From Scytonema sp035967975 (lineage in GTDB: Bacteria > Cyanobacteriota > Cyanobacteriia > Cyanobacteriales > Nostocaceae), in contig JAWQFQ010000016.1 in NCBI GenBank assembly GCA_035967975.1, forward strand, positions 12,083 through 76,082: a stretch of DNA of 64,000 nucleotides, read 5' to 3'. A model generated the notes under the pieces. It did not search any database, was not told where the DNA came from, and saw nothing but the letters and a program-made list of their open reading frames with translations. Numbering within the stretch: position 1 is the stretch's first letter; every line of letters begins with the position of its first letter. A program made the translations under genes and the position numbers. This document shows, piece by piece, positions 43,893 to 52,533 of the stretch.

Positions 43893-44495
43893 TTAGCTGC
43901 GGTTTTTCTTGTTGCGTACTTTCCCTCCCGATCGCACTTTAAATCTTACGTGTTTCCCAGTAGTGATTTCGGCGATTGTGCTGACATCCCTACCAGATTT
44001 ATAAGCATTTATGATGGCAGTGTTATTAGCCTGATACTTGACGATTCTAAAATCATCAGGAAAGTCTTCATCGTCTACATCTACTATTAAATTAGCCACT
44101 TTAGGCGGGTTATCCCTAATTTCGATTTCTCTTTCTTTACCAATGCTTCTATCATTTATAAGCCCTATTTGATGTAGATAGATTAATGTGCGCTTGATTC
44201 CCTCAAGTTGAGTTTTGCGTCTTTTGATAACTTGGTCATGGAGTTCGACAACTCGCGCTTTTCTTTCCTCCCAAGTTTCAATATCCACGGTTAGCTGATC
44301 GACAACCCAAACAATCGCATCAATTTTATTTTCAATCCCATCGGTAATTGCTAAAAAGCCCTGAAGAAGTTCTTCAACTTTGCCTTCTTCGCCTAACTCA
44401 GTTGCTTCTTCAATCTGTCTCCATAGGTTGGCAGCATCAAGGGATAGTTCTTTGAGAGTAAGTTGGTTAATTTCTTTTTCAAATGTTTGAGTCAT
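43893..44495 (-). CDS. Siphovirus Gp157-like protein
   Basis: This 200-residue protein matches the Gp157 family of phages and plasmids: a long coiled coil (about 10-115, with A-A-N-L-W-R-Q-I-E-E-A and I-E-N-K-I-D-A-I) followed by a small beta domain (V-A-N-L-I-V-D-V-D-D-E-D-F-P-D). Gp157 proteins are thought to aid phage or plasmid DNA functions and some are linked to phage resistance. A terminator separates it from the gene upstream. Confidence 0.7.
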   Translation of the reverse strand: MTQTFEKEINQLTLKELSLDAANLWRQIEEATELGEEGKVEELLQGFLAITDGIENKIDAIVWVVDQLTVDIETWEERKARVVELHDQVIKRRKTQLEGIKRTLIYLHQIGLINDRSIGKEREIEIRDNPPKVANLIVDVDDEDFPDDFRIVKYQANNTAIINAYKSGRDVSTIAEITTGKHVRFKVRSGGKVRNKKNRS

Positions 44496-44510
44496 GATTT
44501 ACTCCTAATG

Positions 44511-44540
44511 AAAAACCAGTCTTCAGTAACAGAAGACTGG
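44511..44540 (-). terminator. Rho-independent terminator
   Basis: On the minus strand, CCAGTCTTC pairs with GAAGACTGG around seven bases and is followed by TTTTT. It lies 38 bp after the stop of the small gene at 44578, which supports that gene being transcribed. Confidence 0.8.
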
Positions 44541-44577
44541 CGGTTGACATGAATGGATGACTTGAGGGAGATGGAGT

Positions 44578-44733
44578 TTAGTAGCTGTACTGCAAATGGA
44601 AATAGTCTGACCTTTCTTGAGCTAAATCTGCACAGGCGTTGTAGTAATCAGCCTCGTTAACTTGTTGAGTTTGCGGTGCAGATTCTGTTGGGTTTTGGTC
44701 AGTTTTTACTTTATACTTGCTACGAGGATTCAT
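44578..44733 (-). CDS. Small plasmid protein, unknown
   Basis: About 51 residues from the ATG at 44733; a GTG at 44769 would add 12. The C-terminus is Tyr/Asp-rich (A-D-Y-Y-N-A-C-A-D-L-A-Q-E-R-S-D-Y). The strong terminator just downstream is the main evidence that it is real. No family is recognised. Confidence 0.4.
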   Translation of the reverse strand: MNPRSKYKVKTDQNPTESAPQTQQVNEADYYNACADLAQERSDYFHLQYSY

Positions 44734-44829
44734 TTTATGCAACTCTAATTTGTCCAACTTGAGTGACACGTTAGTGTTTGCTGTGGTTTTGACGAGAAGC
44801 GAAGATAAACTTTTTCCTTTTCGGGTATT

Positions 44830-45381
44830 TTAATCCATGCCCTGATTTTTACGGAATTTTGTCCACTGAGATAGTGACAAACATTTTCCAGTGGTGCCTA
44901 CCTGTAATTTAGGGGAACGAGCAAGGCGAAAGGCACGTGCAACTTCAATGACTGCTTCTCGGTTTGGGAGTTGGCTAGGTGCAATCGTGACTACAGGTTT
45001 GGGCAATGTACTTTCTTTCCTGATATCTCCCATTTGGAAGACGACATCGGTGTAGTAAAAATCTTCAGAACCAGGGTAGTTGTTGATACATCCTTTGGAA
45101 CGAACAAACAGATAGTTTTGGACACCGCTAATAAAGCTACGTTTTTTGACTAATTTCACATCTTGAGGGGTTATTTTATCAGCCCAAACAAGAAGAACCT
45201 CTTTGTTTTGCAAACAAGTTCTTTGACTAATATTGTACGGATTCAAGACATTGCATACTTTCCACTTTACGTTGTAAACAGGAACTTTTAAAGTGGCTTC
45301 AGACCATGCACTTTGTATACTAGCGTAGCCCGTTAAAAGTAGAAAGCAGGAGATGCCGAAAAGTTTTATACGTTTTTTCAT
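44830..45381 (-). CDS. Exported protein, unknown
   Basis: From the ATG at 45381 the protein has 183 residues with a signal peptide (M-K-K-R-I-K-L-F-G-I-S-C-F-L-L-L-T-G, cleaved near W-S-E-A). A CAGG upstream supports this start over the one at 45453, which would add 24 unlikely residues. The mature part is basic and contains several Cys residues. It could be a periplasmic accessory of the transfer machinery; its family is not known. Confidence 0.5.
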   Translation of the reverse strand: MKKRIKLFGISCFLLLTGYASIQSAWSEATLKVPVYNVKWKVCNVLNPYNISQRTCLQNKEVLLVWADKITPQDVKLVKKRSFISGVQNYLFVRSKGCINNYPGSEDFYYTDVVFQMGDIRKESTLPKPVVTIAPSQLPNREAVIEVARAFRLARSPKLQVGTTGKCLSLSQWTKFRKNQGMD

Positions 45382-45719
45382 TTCCTGACCTGGTAAATAC
45401 TTACAATCATTCAGAAGGCAGCTATCCTGAAGACGGGAAGCAGAAGGACGCAACGCTTATAGGCGTGAGACTTAAAATGTGACACTTTGTACATCGCTAC
45501 AAGCAATCCTGCTTGTGTCTTTTTTTTAAATGGGCTTTATACTCACAACCCCAGTTGCTATTGATACTTCCAGCCTTCTGCTCTCTGCCTTTTTTTGTAA
45601 TTTCAATCTAGCTTTATTTTTTTTGCTGATATTATAAATTTTTACGTATTCTTTGATAAGAATTCGTGTGCTTTCTATGAACTTTTGAACAAGGTTATTT
45701 AAAAATTTATTGTAGATAA

Positions 45720-45830
45720 ACCTGAGTCACAATTGGCGGCGGGAAAGTCCATCTCTTGAAGGGAAGAGAGCCACTGTCCTTTGCCACTAATCACTTACCT
45801 TCTGCCTTGCGAGGGAGGACTCATCAAATG
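45720..45830 (+). ncRNA. Structured RNA element, possible cobalamin-riboswitch relative
   Basis: TGAGTC (45723) pairs with GACTCA (45818) to close about 100 nt. Inside are GGCGGGAAAGTCC, a CTCTT/AAGAG hairpin, GCCACTGTCC, and ATCACTTACCTTCTGCC. Their order resembles a cobalamin riboswitch core (GGTG-AA-TCC, GC-ACTGT, then the B12 box AGTCAG-GCC), with clear deviations. It lies about 130 bp upstream of the gene at 45961, on its strand. The structure by eye is reasonable; the identity is tentative. Confidence 0.35.
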
Positions 45831-45960
45831 AAATTAAGACTAATTTACATAATCAACTAATGTTGAGTAAATATCAGAATTTTGTTGATTGGCTTTTTGA
45901 ATAAGACAGTAGATACTAAAAGCTAAACGTGTGTGAGCAGAATAGCTAGGCTTGGAGGTA

Positions 45961-46989
45961 ATGAGAAGTATTTATTGGCTTCGGACAGTTCAGTTTCAGG
46001 ACAACTCTATCAAGCTTCTAGATATTGAAACAGGAATTGAATTTCTTGCCGAAGATATATTAATGCTTGTTTGTCCTACAGGTATTGATTTTGGGGTACG
46101 GTCACTTGTGGAAATATTACCATTAAAATTAAGGCGCAAGCGTCATGTATACTCAAAGAATAATAGTAACTTACAGGAAGTTGATACTTTATGCTGGTTA
46201 GCACTGAAGTATGTTTTTAACTTGTTTGGTTACGAAAAACATCGTGAGTTTGTACGCTGGCTGCGTAAAGATATTGCGCCTAGCAGTCATTTAAAGGAGA
46301 AAGCAAATAATCATATTAGCCAAGTTTCAACAATACAATCAAATACTCATTCAACTAAAATTGTACCAGTTCATCATGTGAATTTAGCTACTGACCGATT
46401 GGCTGTATCAGAACTGATTGTAACTAAGCTGAATTCGCTCCACTGGTTTAATATTATCACCAACTCTCAGTTATTACCGCTTTCAGAGATGTATCTAAAA
46501 TCGCGGTTTTCTTTGATTGGTGCGCCACCAACGCTTGTACCAGCTATTCAAGATTATCATCAACGGGATGAAAGTTTAAGTTTAGGAATATTAGAAGCTG
46601 TTTATTTGAGTTTTTTGTACAAAGGAGTTGGTATTCCCTCTTTGTCTAATGCTGATGCTAATTTGTCAAATCAGCTCTTGCGTAAGCGTTATCTAGATTG
46701 CTGCCAGCTAGTGTTAGAGAACGTTAATATTTCTTACTTCGATTTGTACTTTACGTTTGTGACTGATGCAGATAACTTGTTTTTGGCGCAAGAACTGGAT
46801 ATAGCTCTAGTCTTTTCCTATTTAAAGAAGCGATTGCCCTTTCCGATACTACGGGTTTTGGAAGGAGGTGTTTTTCTACAAGCGCTTGATTTGTGTGGCT
46901 TGACGGGAAGTTTAGATAATCAATTAGCTTCATCTTTGAAAGTTTCTTATCTTAACTGGTTGTCAACTCTTTTATCAGAAATTATCTAA
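45961..46989 (+). CDS. Unknown plasmid protein upstream of two ParA-like ATPases
   Basis: About 342 residues from the ATG at 45961, which has GGAGGT very close to it; a TTG at 45952 is also open. No known family was recognised. An N-terminal region of about 110 residues is followed by a Ser/Thr/His linker and a helical second half. The stop is 16 bp before the first ParA-like gene, so the three genes probably form an operon. It may be the DNA- or membrane-binding partner of the ATPases, by analogy with ParB or TubR-type partners. This is inference. Confidence 0.5.
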   Translation: MRSIYWLRTVQFQDNSIKLLDIETGIEFLAEDILMLVCPTGIDFGVRSLVEILPLKLRRKRHVYSKNNSNLQEVDTLCWLALKYVFNLFGYEKHREFVRWLRKDIAPSSHLKEKANNHISQVSTIQSNTHSTKIVPVHHVNLATDRLAVSELIVTKLNSLHWFNIITNSQLLPLSEMYLKSRFSLIGAPPTLVPAIQDYHQRDESLSLGILEAVYLSFLYKGVGIPSLSNADANLSNQLLRKRYLDCCQLVLENVNISYFDLYFTFVTDADNLFLAQELDIALVFSYLKKRLPFPILRVLEGGVFLQALDLCGLTGSLDNQLASSLKVSYLNWLSTLLSEII

Positions 46990-47005
46990 TTACAAGGGTG
47001 AAAAA

Positions 47006-47896
47006 ATGTCTGACAAGAACAATAACAAAAATTCCTCTCTTTCGACTAATCATCAATCTCAGCGTCGATTAGCGATCGTTACAGGTGATAAAGGGGGTGT
47101 AGGCAAAAGTACCTTCGCACGAGGGTTGTTACAACTTTACATTAATAAAGATTTAGCGTGTCTTGCCTATGAAGCAGACCAGCGCAATCCTCAATTAGCT
47201 AGACATTATCAGGACAAGTATAAGTTTTTGATGCGTTACGTTGACATTTTTCGCAAGGGTCAAGCGGATAAGTTGTTGATTGATATAGACCGGGAAAAAA
47301 AATACCCAATATTTTTGATTGACTTACCTGCTCAATCGGGTGGTTTTTTTGAAAAATATGTTCAAGAATTAACATTTTTTGAAATGTTAAAAGAAAAAGA
47401 GATTAATTGTCGAGTGACAATAGTTTCTGTTATCAGCAGAGTTCTCGACTCAGTTACTGTCTTAGAAGGACTACACGATCTCTGTAAAGACCAAGTAGAC
47501 TATGTTGTCGTCAAGAATCTGTTTCACGGTGAGCAAGACAAGTTTGAGCGTTATGATAACTCAGAAATACGTGAGACACTGTTATCAAAAGGTTTAGTAG
47601 AAATCATGATGCCAGACCTATTTTACCAGTCATATGATTTTATAGATCGGCATCATTTGACATTTAATGATGCGCTGACTCATCCAGAAACAAATATTGC
47701 GATTAGAGCTAGAGTAGGGCGTTGGATTTCTGAGTTTGAAGAGGAAATTAAGCCAGCTTTTCACCTATTAGGTCTCAATCAAAAGCCAATTCCTGGTTAT
47801 TATAACAAGATGATAGCAGAGACTAAGAAAGTTGAAAAAGAAGAAAAAGAAAAGTCTCAAACAAATGTTCCTATTAAAGAAAAACAAGAAGCTTAA
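47006..47896 (+). CDS. ParA/MinD-like P-loop ATPase
   Basis: This 296-residue protein has a deviant Walker A motif (G-D-K-G-G-V-G-K-S-T, about 27-36), the hallmark of ParA/MinD ATPases, which move plasmids or position proteins at membranes or on the nucleoid. D-L-P-A-Q-S-G fits the second switch region. The C-terminus is a Lys/Glu-rich helix. A related but altered protein follows 21 bp downstream. The pair may segregate the plasmid or position the transfer machinery. Confidence 0.75.
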   Translation: MSDKNNNKNSSLSTNHQSQRRLAIVTGDKGGVGKSTFARGLLQLYINKDLACLAYEADQRNPQLARHYQDKYKFLMRYVDIFRKGQADKLLIDIDREKKYPIFLIDLPAQSGGFFEKYVQELTFFEMLKEKEINCRVTIVSVISRVLDSVTVLEGLHDLCKDQVDYVVVKNLFHGEQDKFERYDNSEIRETLLSKGLVEIMMPDLFYQSYDFIDRHHLTFNDALTHPETNIAIRARVGRWISEFEEEIKPAFHLLGLNQKPIPGYYNKMIAETKKVEKEEKEKSQTNVPIKEKQEA

Positions 47897-47917
47897 TAAA
47901 CATGCTACTTAGTTTTC

Positions 47918-48715
47918 ATGAATAAACGATTCGTAATTACAGTTGGCGATGCTCGTGTCGGTAAGTCCACGGTTTCTAGGCTTCTCATAGAATTGTACTT
48001 GAAAAATCAAATTAATCCACTGGTTTTCTATCACGGGCATCGCAATAAGTTATCGATGTATCAACATCAAGGTTTTGATATAAACCACTTGGGTTTCTGT
48101 AGGGGTGATTCAGACAGGCTGTTACTCGACTTAGAGATGTTTCACGACATTGAAGTGGTCTTGACTGATATGCCCGGTCAAAACTTACCGGAATTCAAGT
48201 TTTTTGAGAAGGATGTCTCATTGATAGAAAATCTTAATGACTTGGGATACAGTGTTACTTTCTTACACCCCATATCCCATCGGAAAGATTGCGTTGAGGA
48301 ATATCTTCAGGATTTATGTCAGTACTTTGGCGATCGCGTTGATTATGCAATTGTCAAAAATTACTACTTTGGTAAAGAATTTCGGTATTATGATGGCAGC
48401 CGACTCCAAGCCGAACTCCAAAAATTAAACGGTTTGGAATTGGTTTTAGGTGCGTTGCATAACGAATGTTATCAGTTGCTTGAGGAAATATCTTTACCCT
48501 ATGCTCAAGCAATCAAACCTAACTCGCCATTGAACATGATTCAGCGTTCAATGGTGTTTAACTGGATGGAAGATTTCCATAGCTCTGTCATTTCTAACGG
48601 TATTGCTTCTAACTATTTAGGTTTGAGTCATACTCGCACAGAATTCGTGTCTTCTAGTGCAAGTATGCAAATTCCGTCTCATCTTGATTTAACTGAAGAG
48701 TCAGAGATATGGTAA
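47918..48715 (+). CDS. Divergent ParA-like P-loop protein with altered Walker A
   Basis: This 265-residue paralogue of the preceding gene keeps the overall pattern (second switch D-M-P-G-Q, D-Y-A-I-V-K-N-Y-Y-F-G-K matching D-Y-V-V-V-K-N-L-F-H-G in the first). Its P-loop reads G-D-A-R-V-G-K-S-T, so the signature Lys of the deviant Walker A (K-G-G-V-G-K-S) is replaced. It may bind nucleotide but not form the usual ATP-dependent dimer, perhaps acting as a regulatory partner of the first. Confidence 0.65.
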   Translation: MNKRFVITVGDARVGKSTVSRLLIELYLKNQINPLVFYHGHRNKLSMYQHQGFDINHLGFCRGDSDRLLLDLEMFHDIEVVLTDMPGQNLPEFKFFEKDVSLIENLNDLGYSVTFLHPISHRKDCVEEYLQDLCQYFGDRVDYAIVKNYYFGKEFRYYDGSRLQAELQKLNGLELVLGALHNECYQLLEEISLPYAQAIKPNSPLNMIQRSMVFNWMEDFHSSVISNGIASNYLGLSHTRTEFVSSSASMQIPSHLDLTEESEIW

Positions 48716-48792
48716 ATTTCAGTCCTTTGATGAAGCAGTTAGCGCTAAGAGGATGTTTGAAAAGTTCTTTCATCAGTAGCAATCATATTCAA

Positions 48793-48868
48793 GATCCACC
48801 ATTATCCCCCTTAAAAAGGGGACCGTTAGAGTATTTTCCCCCCTTTTTAAGGGGGGCTAGGGGGGATC
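48793..48868. repeat. Cyanobacterial CCCCCTT/AAGGGG palindromic repeat
   Basis: GATCC at one end and GGATC at the other enclose CCCCCTTAAAAAGGGG and CCCCCCTTTTTAAGGGGGG blocks that pair into long stems. This is a common short intergenic repeat of cyanobacteria and may also end the transcript of the ParA-like operon. Confidence 0.7.
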
Positions 48869-49046
48869 AATAAGTGCCTAAAATTACAGCCAACCACTTT
48901 TTAAACAACCTCTAAGTTAGGCATCAGAAGATAGAAATGCTTATCATCCCACAAGTCTTTCAGGGGGAGAGAAAAAACTGATTTTTCTACCCCTGCTTTC
49001 CCTGCTTATCCGAACCGCATCAACCTTAAACCCTTCTTTTTGACTT

Positions 49047-49661
49047 ATGACTAGCATCACAAAAGTTGTTGAAAAACTTGTTGCCACCTATACTGAAGAA
49101 AAAAAAGCTGAAGTTACGGATTGGATACTGAAGTTAGGCATTCGACCCGACGACCCTTTGTTTAACTTGTATGCAGAGTTAGGAACAACCCAGTTTGCCC
49201 TGGAGCAGCTACCAGGTAAGCTCGACTCGGTTGTAGTAGGCTGGACGGAAATGGTGGACGACAAGTTGAACACTGCTTCTAGAGTGGCTGTACAGCAACA
49301 AAAAAGTGCGATCGCGGAGGCTGCGAAGGAGTTGGTTGAAACTGCCAAGCAAGACAGCAAAAGTTTGCCACAACTGAGGATCAGTAATTTGAGATTAGCG
49401 CAAGTAGCAGGTTTACTAGGTTTTGTGCTGGCTTTGGGAACTGCAATTGGTGTTTTTACACATAAGCTTGTCGCTGGAAGTGGAACTTTTCAGTCTGCTA
49501 CTGATGTTACCTTACAACCCGAAGATAAAAAGCTTTTAGATTGGGCTAAATCAGATGAAGGTCAATTAGCGCGTAGTATTTACATGAAAAACGCGGCTAT
49601 CATTAAAACTTGTCGCTTGCAGAAGCAGTATGCAGGCGGCTGTATCATTGCTATTGATTAA
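49047..49661 (+). CDS. DUF6753-like single-pass membrane protein
   Basis: This 204-residue protein has a soluble N-terminus (about 1-110, with L-G-I-R-P-D-D-P-L-F-N-L-Y-A-E-L), a helix at about 120-140 (A-G-L-L-G-F-V-L-A-L-G-T-A-I-G-V-F) and a C-terminal domain. This pattern is typical of the plasmid-borne cyanobacterial family I recall as DUF6753. The call is from memory of the family pattern and moderately certain. A terminator follows. Confidence 0.5.
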   Translation: MTSITKVVEKLVATYTEEKKAEVTDWILKLGIRPDDPLFNLYAELGTTQFALEQLPGKLDSVVVGWTEMVDDKLNTASRVAVQQQKSAIAEAAKELVETAKQDSKSLPQLRISNLRLAQVAGLLGFVLALGTAIGVFTHKLVAGSGTFQSATDVTLQPEDKKLLDWAKSDEGQLARSIYMKNAAIIKTCRLQKQYAGGCIIAID

Positions 49662-49662
49662 G

Positions 49663-49703
49663 GAAAGGCATCTCTGCTGAAGACAACTGTCTGCCTTTCT
49701 TTT
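49663..49703 (+). terminator. Convergent terminator
   Basis: GAAAGGCA pairs with TGCCTTTC around 21 bases, followed by TTTTA. It ends the gene at 49047 and faces the end of the minus-strand regulator at 49702. Confidence 0.5.
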
Positions 49704-50490
49704 ACATAGCCCATCCTTTTTCTCCTTCATAACTTGCTTTTGTTCTATTGTCCTGACTTTTTCGGTTGGGTTTGACCTTTTTGCGGGTTGGTTGAGTCAT
49801 TTCTTGTTCAACTTTCATGTCTTTGAAAGTTAGAATTCCGATATGAATTCCTTTGCGGACAGCGTTTAGTTTGTCGTTGACCCCAAGCTTGGTGAATAGG
49901 CTATGCATATAGGAACGTACTGTGCCTTCGGATACATACATCCTGTTTGCAATTTCATCGTTTTTTATACCTTCGGCGGTTAATTTGAGAACTGTTATTT
50001 CTCTCTTTGAGAATTCACTTAGTAAATCAAGTCGATTGTTTTCGTAAGAGTCTTTTGACCTGAAGCTTTCAATTAGGATGTGATGTATTGTTGGGTCAAT
50101 CCATGATTTGTTATTTGAAGCAGCCATAACAGCTTCAACCAATCTTTCTCCGACTTCTTCCCTAACGCTATTTCTACAGTAGTAGCAGTCTGCGCCATGA
50201 CTAATTGCTGCGTTAACAGTATCGCGATCGCAAATAGCAGTCATGACAACAATTTTTATTGATTGATGTCTTTGCTTAATTGTACTGATAACATCAATTC
50301 CACTGACATCGGGTAAGTCAAGATTTACGACCACAACGTCTGGCTGTTCTCGATCGACAATTTCTAGTCCTTCTTTTCCGTATTTGGCAAGACCACACAC
50401 ATGGATTTTACCAGTTTCAGATAGTATTGTAGCCACACCAAGTCTACATATGGTTTCATTTTCAATGATAACAACACTGATGGATTTCAT
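49702..50490 (-). CDS. NarL/FixJ-type response regulator with atypical receiver
   Basis: This 262-residue protein has an N-terminal receiver domain (about 1-125) and a LuxR-type HTH (about 160-225; F-S-K-R-E-I-T-V-L-K-L-T-A-E-G-I-K-N-D-E-I-A). The expected phosphate acceptor Asp reads Asn (V-V-V-N-L-D-L-P), and the conserved Lys near the end is replaced (Y-Y-C-R-N). The phosphate-binding acidic pair is E-N rather than D-D. It is therefore unlikely to be phosphorylated and may be constitutive or controlled by another signal. A basic C-terminal tail of about 30 residues is added. No sensor kinase is adjacent. Confidence 0.8.
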   Translation of the reverse strand: MKSISVVIIENETICRLGVATILSETGKIHVCGLAKYGKEGLEIVDREQPDVVVVNLDLPDVSGIDVISTIKQRHQSIKIVVMTAICDRDTVNAAISHGADCYYCRNSVREEVGERLVEAVMAASNNKSWIDPTIHHILIESFRSKDSYENNRLDLLSEFSKREITVLKLTAEGIKNDEIANRMYVSEGTVRSYMHSLFTKLGVNDKLNAVRKGIHIGILTFKDMKVEQEMTQPTRKKVKPNRKSQDNRTKASYEGEKGWAM

Positions 50491-50663
50491 AGTAGATTTG
50501 TTTTTTTCAGTATTTTCCTCTTTATCTAAGATAGATCGCTAAATTCTCTTCAGGAGGGAAATTTATAAACATTTTAAATATCTCAGATTTTTTGGAGTTT
50601 TTATTAAGTATTTATGTAGGAGATGACTTGATGATAAAATTCTAGCTTGATAGTTTTAAGTAA

Positions 50664-50939
50664 ATGAATTTATGGAGTGAAACAGAAGCTTTTATGAAGT
50701 ACGATAAATTCTTACAGTGGGTAGAAACAATTGTCGTTTGGTCTTTGATAGGGATGCTATGTTTTGTTGGATTAGGTACCTTGCCTGTTAACCCAACAAG
50801 TCTTTTTGACTTTACTACGTCACTTTACTATTTTACTGTTGCAATAGTCATCTGTCCTAAGAATTATCTTAGTTTTAATAAAAGGCTGATTTTTGGATTT
50901 ATAGCCTTTTTTATGGGCTTGATTACCGGATTAATTTAA
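50664..50939 (+). CDS. Small two-helix membrane protein, unknown
   Basis: This 91-residue protein has hydrophobic helices at about 20-42 and 52-66 and a third short one at the C-terminus. An internal ATG at 50694 (M-K-Y-D-K-F-L) is an alternative start. It is transcribed away from the response regulator, so the two may share a control region. No family is recognised. Confidence 0.4.
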   Translation: MNLWSETEAFMKYDKFLQWVETIVVWSLIGMLCFVGLGTLPVNPTSLFDFTTSLYYFTVAIVICPKNYLSFNKRLIFGFIAFFMGLITGLI

Positions 50940-51077
50940 CAAAAAGTAGGTTGTAGGGATGAGGATAACAATCGTTTTGGAAAACTCTATCCCTACAAAA
51001 GTATTTCGAGGATGGGCGCTACTGATCAGCTGTATTATTAGAAGCTTGTTGCTGAGGAACGTTCTCTTAACGATGTT

Positions 51078-51234
51078 ATACGAAGTTGCCAAAGATAGTA
51101 TCATTTGATGGAAGATAAATAGAGCGCTATCAACTATGCCACGTTCAAGAATTCAAATTGTGCCGCACTTGGAGTATGCGGAATTGACCCGTCGCTACCG
51201 ACGGTGTCGAAACGGAGCAGAACGTACACGAAGG
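51078..51234. repeat. Left arm of 157-bp inverted repeat (IS630-type end)
   Basis: The arm starts ATACGAAGTTGCCAAAGATA and ends CGTACACGAAGG. Its reverse complement is at 55524-55681 with only a few differences, including one 1-bp indel. It includes the start of an IS630-type transposase gene. Confidence 0.85.
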
Positions 51235-51830
51235 CTTGTGATCCGCCTGCGCTCGCCGACCAACAAACCCAATGAAAGCAGAGCAAGTGGCTTCTATTAC
51301 AGGCTTAAGTGCGGCTTGGGTGAGGAAAATAGCTCGTCGTTACAATGATTTTGGTCCAATGGGACTGGTTGATGCATATGTAGAGCAACCAGGTGGAAAA
51401 GCACGAGCGTTAACACCCAAGCAACAACAGCAACTATTTGAACGCTTGCACCCTACCACCTGATGATGGTGGGTTGTGGAGTGGACCGAAAGTTGGAGAG
51501 CTGATTCAACAATATTTTGGTGTTAAAGTACATCGGACAACAGCGTGGGGATATCTGAAAAGATTAGGGTTTACACTGCAACAACCACATCCGCTACATA
51601 CAAAAAGTGCCACGGCGCGAACAAAGACTAGCCTTTAAGCTTGAGTTGACAGAATTTGTACGTTTAACGCGTTGGCTGTTTCCCCACAAGCAGGTGGAAG
51701 TGTGGACACTTTCCTGAGGCACTTCTGGGACTACAACCAATTGTGCGCCTCCCTTGGGCGATCGCAGGACAAAGACCAGAGGCGCTTCCGAGCCCTATAT
51801 ATCAGTGGCTATATACTAGCTACAGCACCT
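51136..51830 (+). pseudogene. IS630-family transposase, multiply frameshifted
   Basis: Three successive frames carry IS630 text. The first has R-S-R-I-Q-I-V-P-H-L-E. The second has the HTH V-A-S-I-T-G-L-S-A-A-W-V-R-K-I-A-R-R-Y and a Gln-rich segment. The third has W-S-G-P-K-V-G-E-L-I-Q-Q-Y-F-G-V-K-V-H-R-T-T-A-W-G-Y-L. Beyond 51640 the DDE half is degraded, although V-E-V-W-T-L remains. Not functional. Confidence 0.8.
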
Positions 51831-52151
51831 GTTCTTTGAAACTTTTCATGCAAGATAGTCAGTTCATGTGCTCGTCCTACAAAGTTGGGTGTTCCTGAAA
51901 ACTGAAGATTATTTGGGGGATTTAACTTTACCCTTACCGCCAGCGCAGCCAGATTTTTCTCGTTTTACCAGCTTTCGGTTATAAGTTGGTAATTTAGGGA
52001 ATAACCTTAAATACCTTCGTTCCTTAATAGTACTAGAACACCAATTCACTTTTGTATTTTTTATACTTTCCCTAAATAAAAATTTTTCCTGATATTATTA
52101 ACCTTATTAAGAAAAATTACGTAAGCAAGATTAAATACTATTCAGAGTAAA

Positions 52152-52517
52152 ATGACCAATCAATCTAACGTTAAACTTATGCTTGCCGTTAGTGATCCTG
52201 ATGCCGAGGAGCTAGATAAATTCACGCGAAATCTGCTGCGAGAGATGAAAGATTTGGATGTAGAAAGTGCTGAACTCGTAGCAGTTGAAGATATCCCAGA
52301 AGAAGCAAAGGCATTTGGAGGATTTTTAATAGGGAGATTGACAGCTGAAGTTAATGCTAAGAATATTAAGGCTATACTGGGATACCTGCGCGACCGCCTT
52401 GGAAGTAGACCAATCGAGCTAGAAGTAGAAGCTAACAGCAAGAAACTTAAAGTCAAAGCTAGCAGTCAGCAAGAGTTACTAATAGCTATTCAGGCAGCAG
52501 AGAAATTTGTAGCATAA
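52152..52517 (+). CDS. EACC1-type effector-associated protein
   Basis: This 121-residue protein has the pattern of effector-associated constant component 1 (EACC1), small proteins that accompany effectors in NTP-dependent conflict systems: D-P-D-A-E-E-L-D-K-F-T-R-N-L-L-R-E-M near the start and V-K-A-S-S-Q-Q-E-L-L-I-A-I-Q-A-A-E-K-F at the end. It lies 16 bp before the metacaspase fusion and is probably co-translated with it. EACC1 proteins are thought to link sensors and effectors. Confidence 0.65.
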   Translation: MTNQSNVKLMLAVSDPDAEELDKFTRNLLREMKDLDVESAELVAVEDIPEEAKAFGGFLIGRLTAEVNAKNIKAILGYLRDRLGSRPIELEVEANSKKLKVKASSQQELLIAIQAAEKFVA

Positions 52518-52533
52518 GTATAGGAAATCAAAT

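Noticed and set aside
45730..45780. GGGAAAGTCC as an RNase P RNA P4 signature
   Set aside because: The rest of the conserved RNase P core is absent and the element is only about 100 nt.
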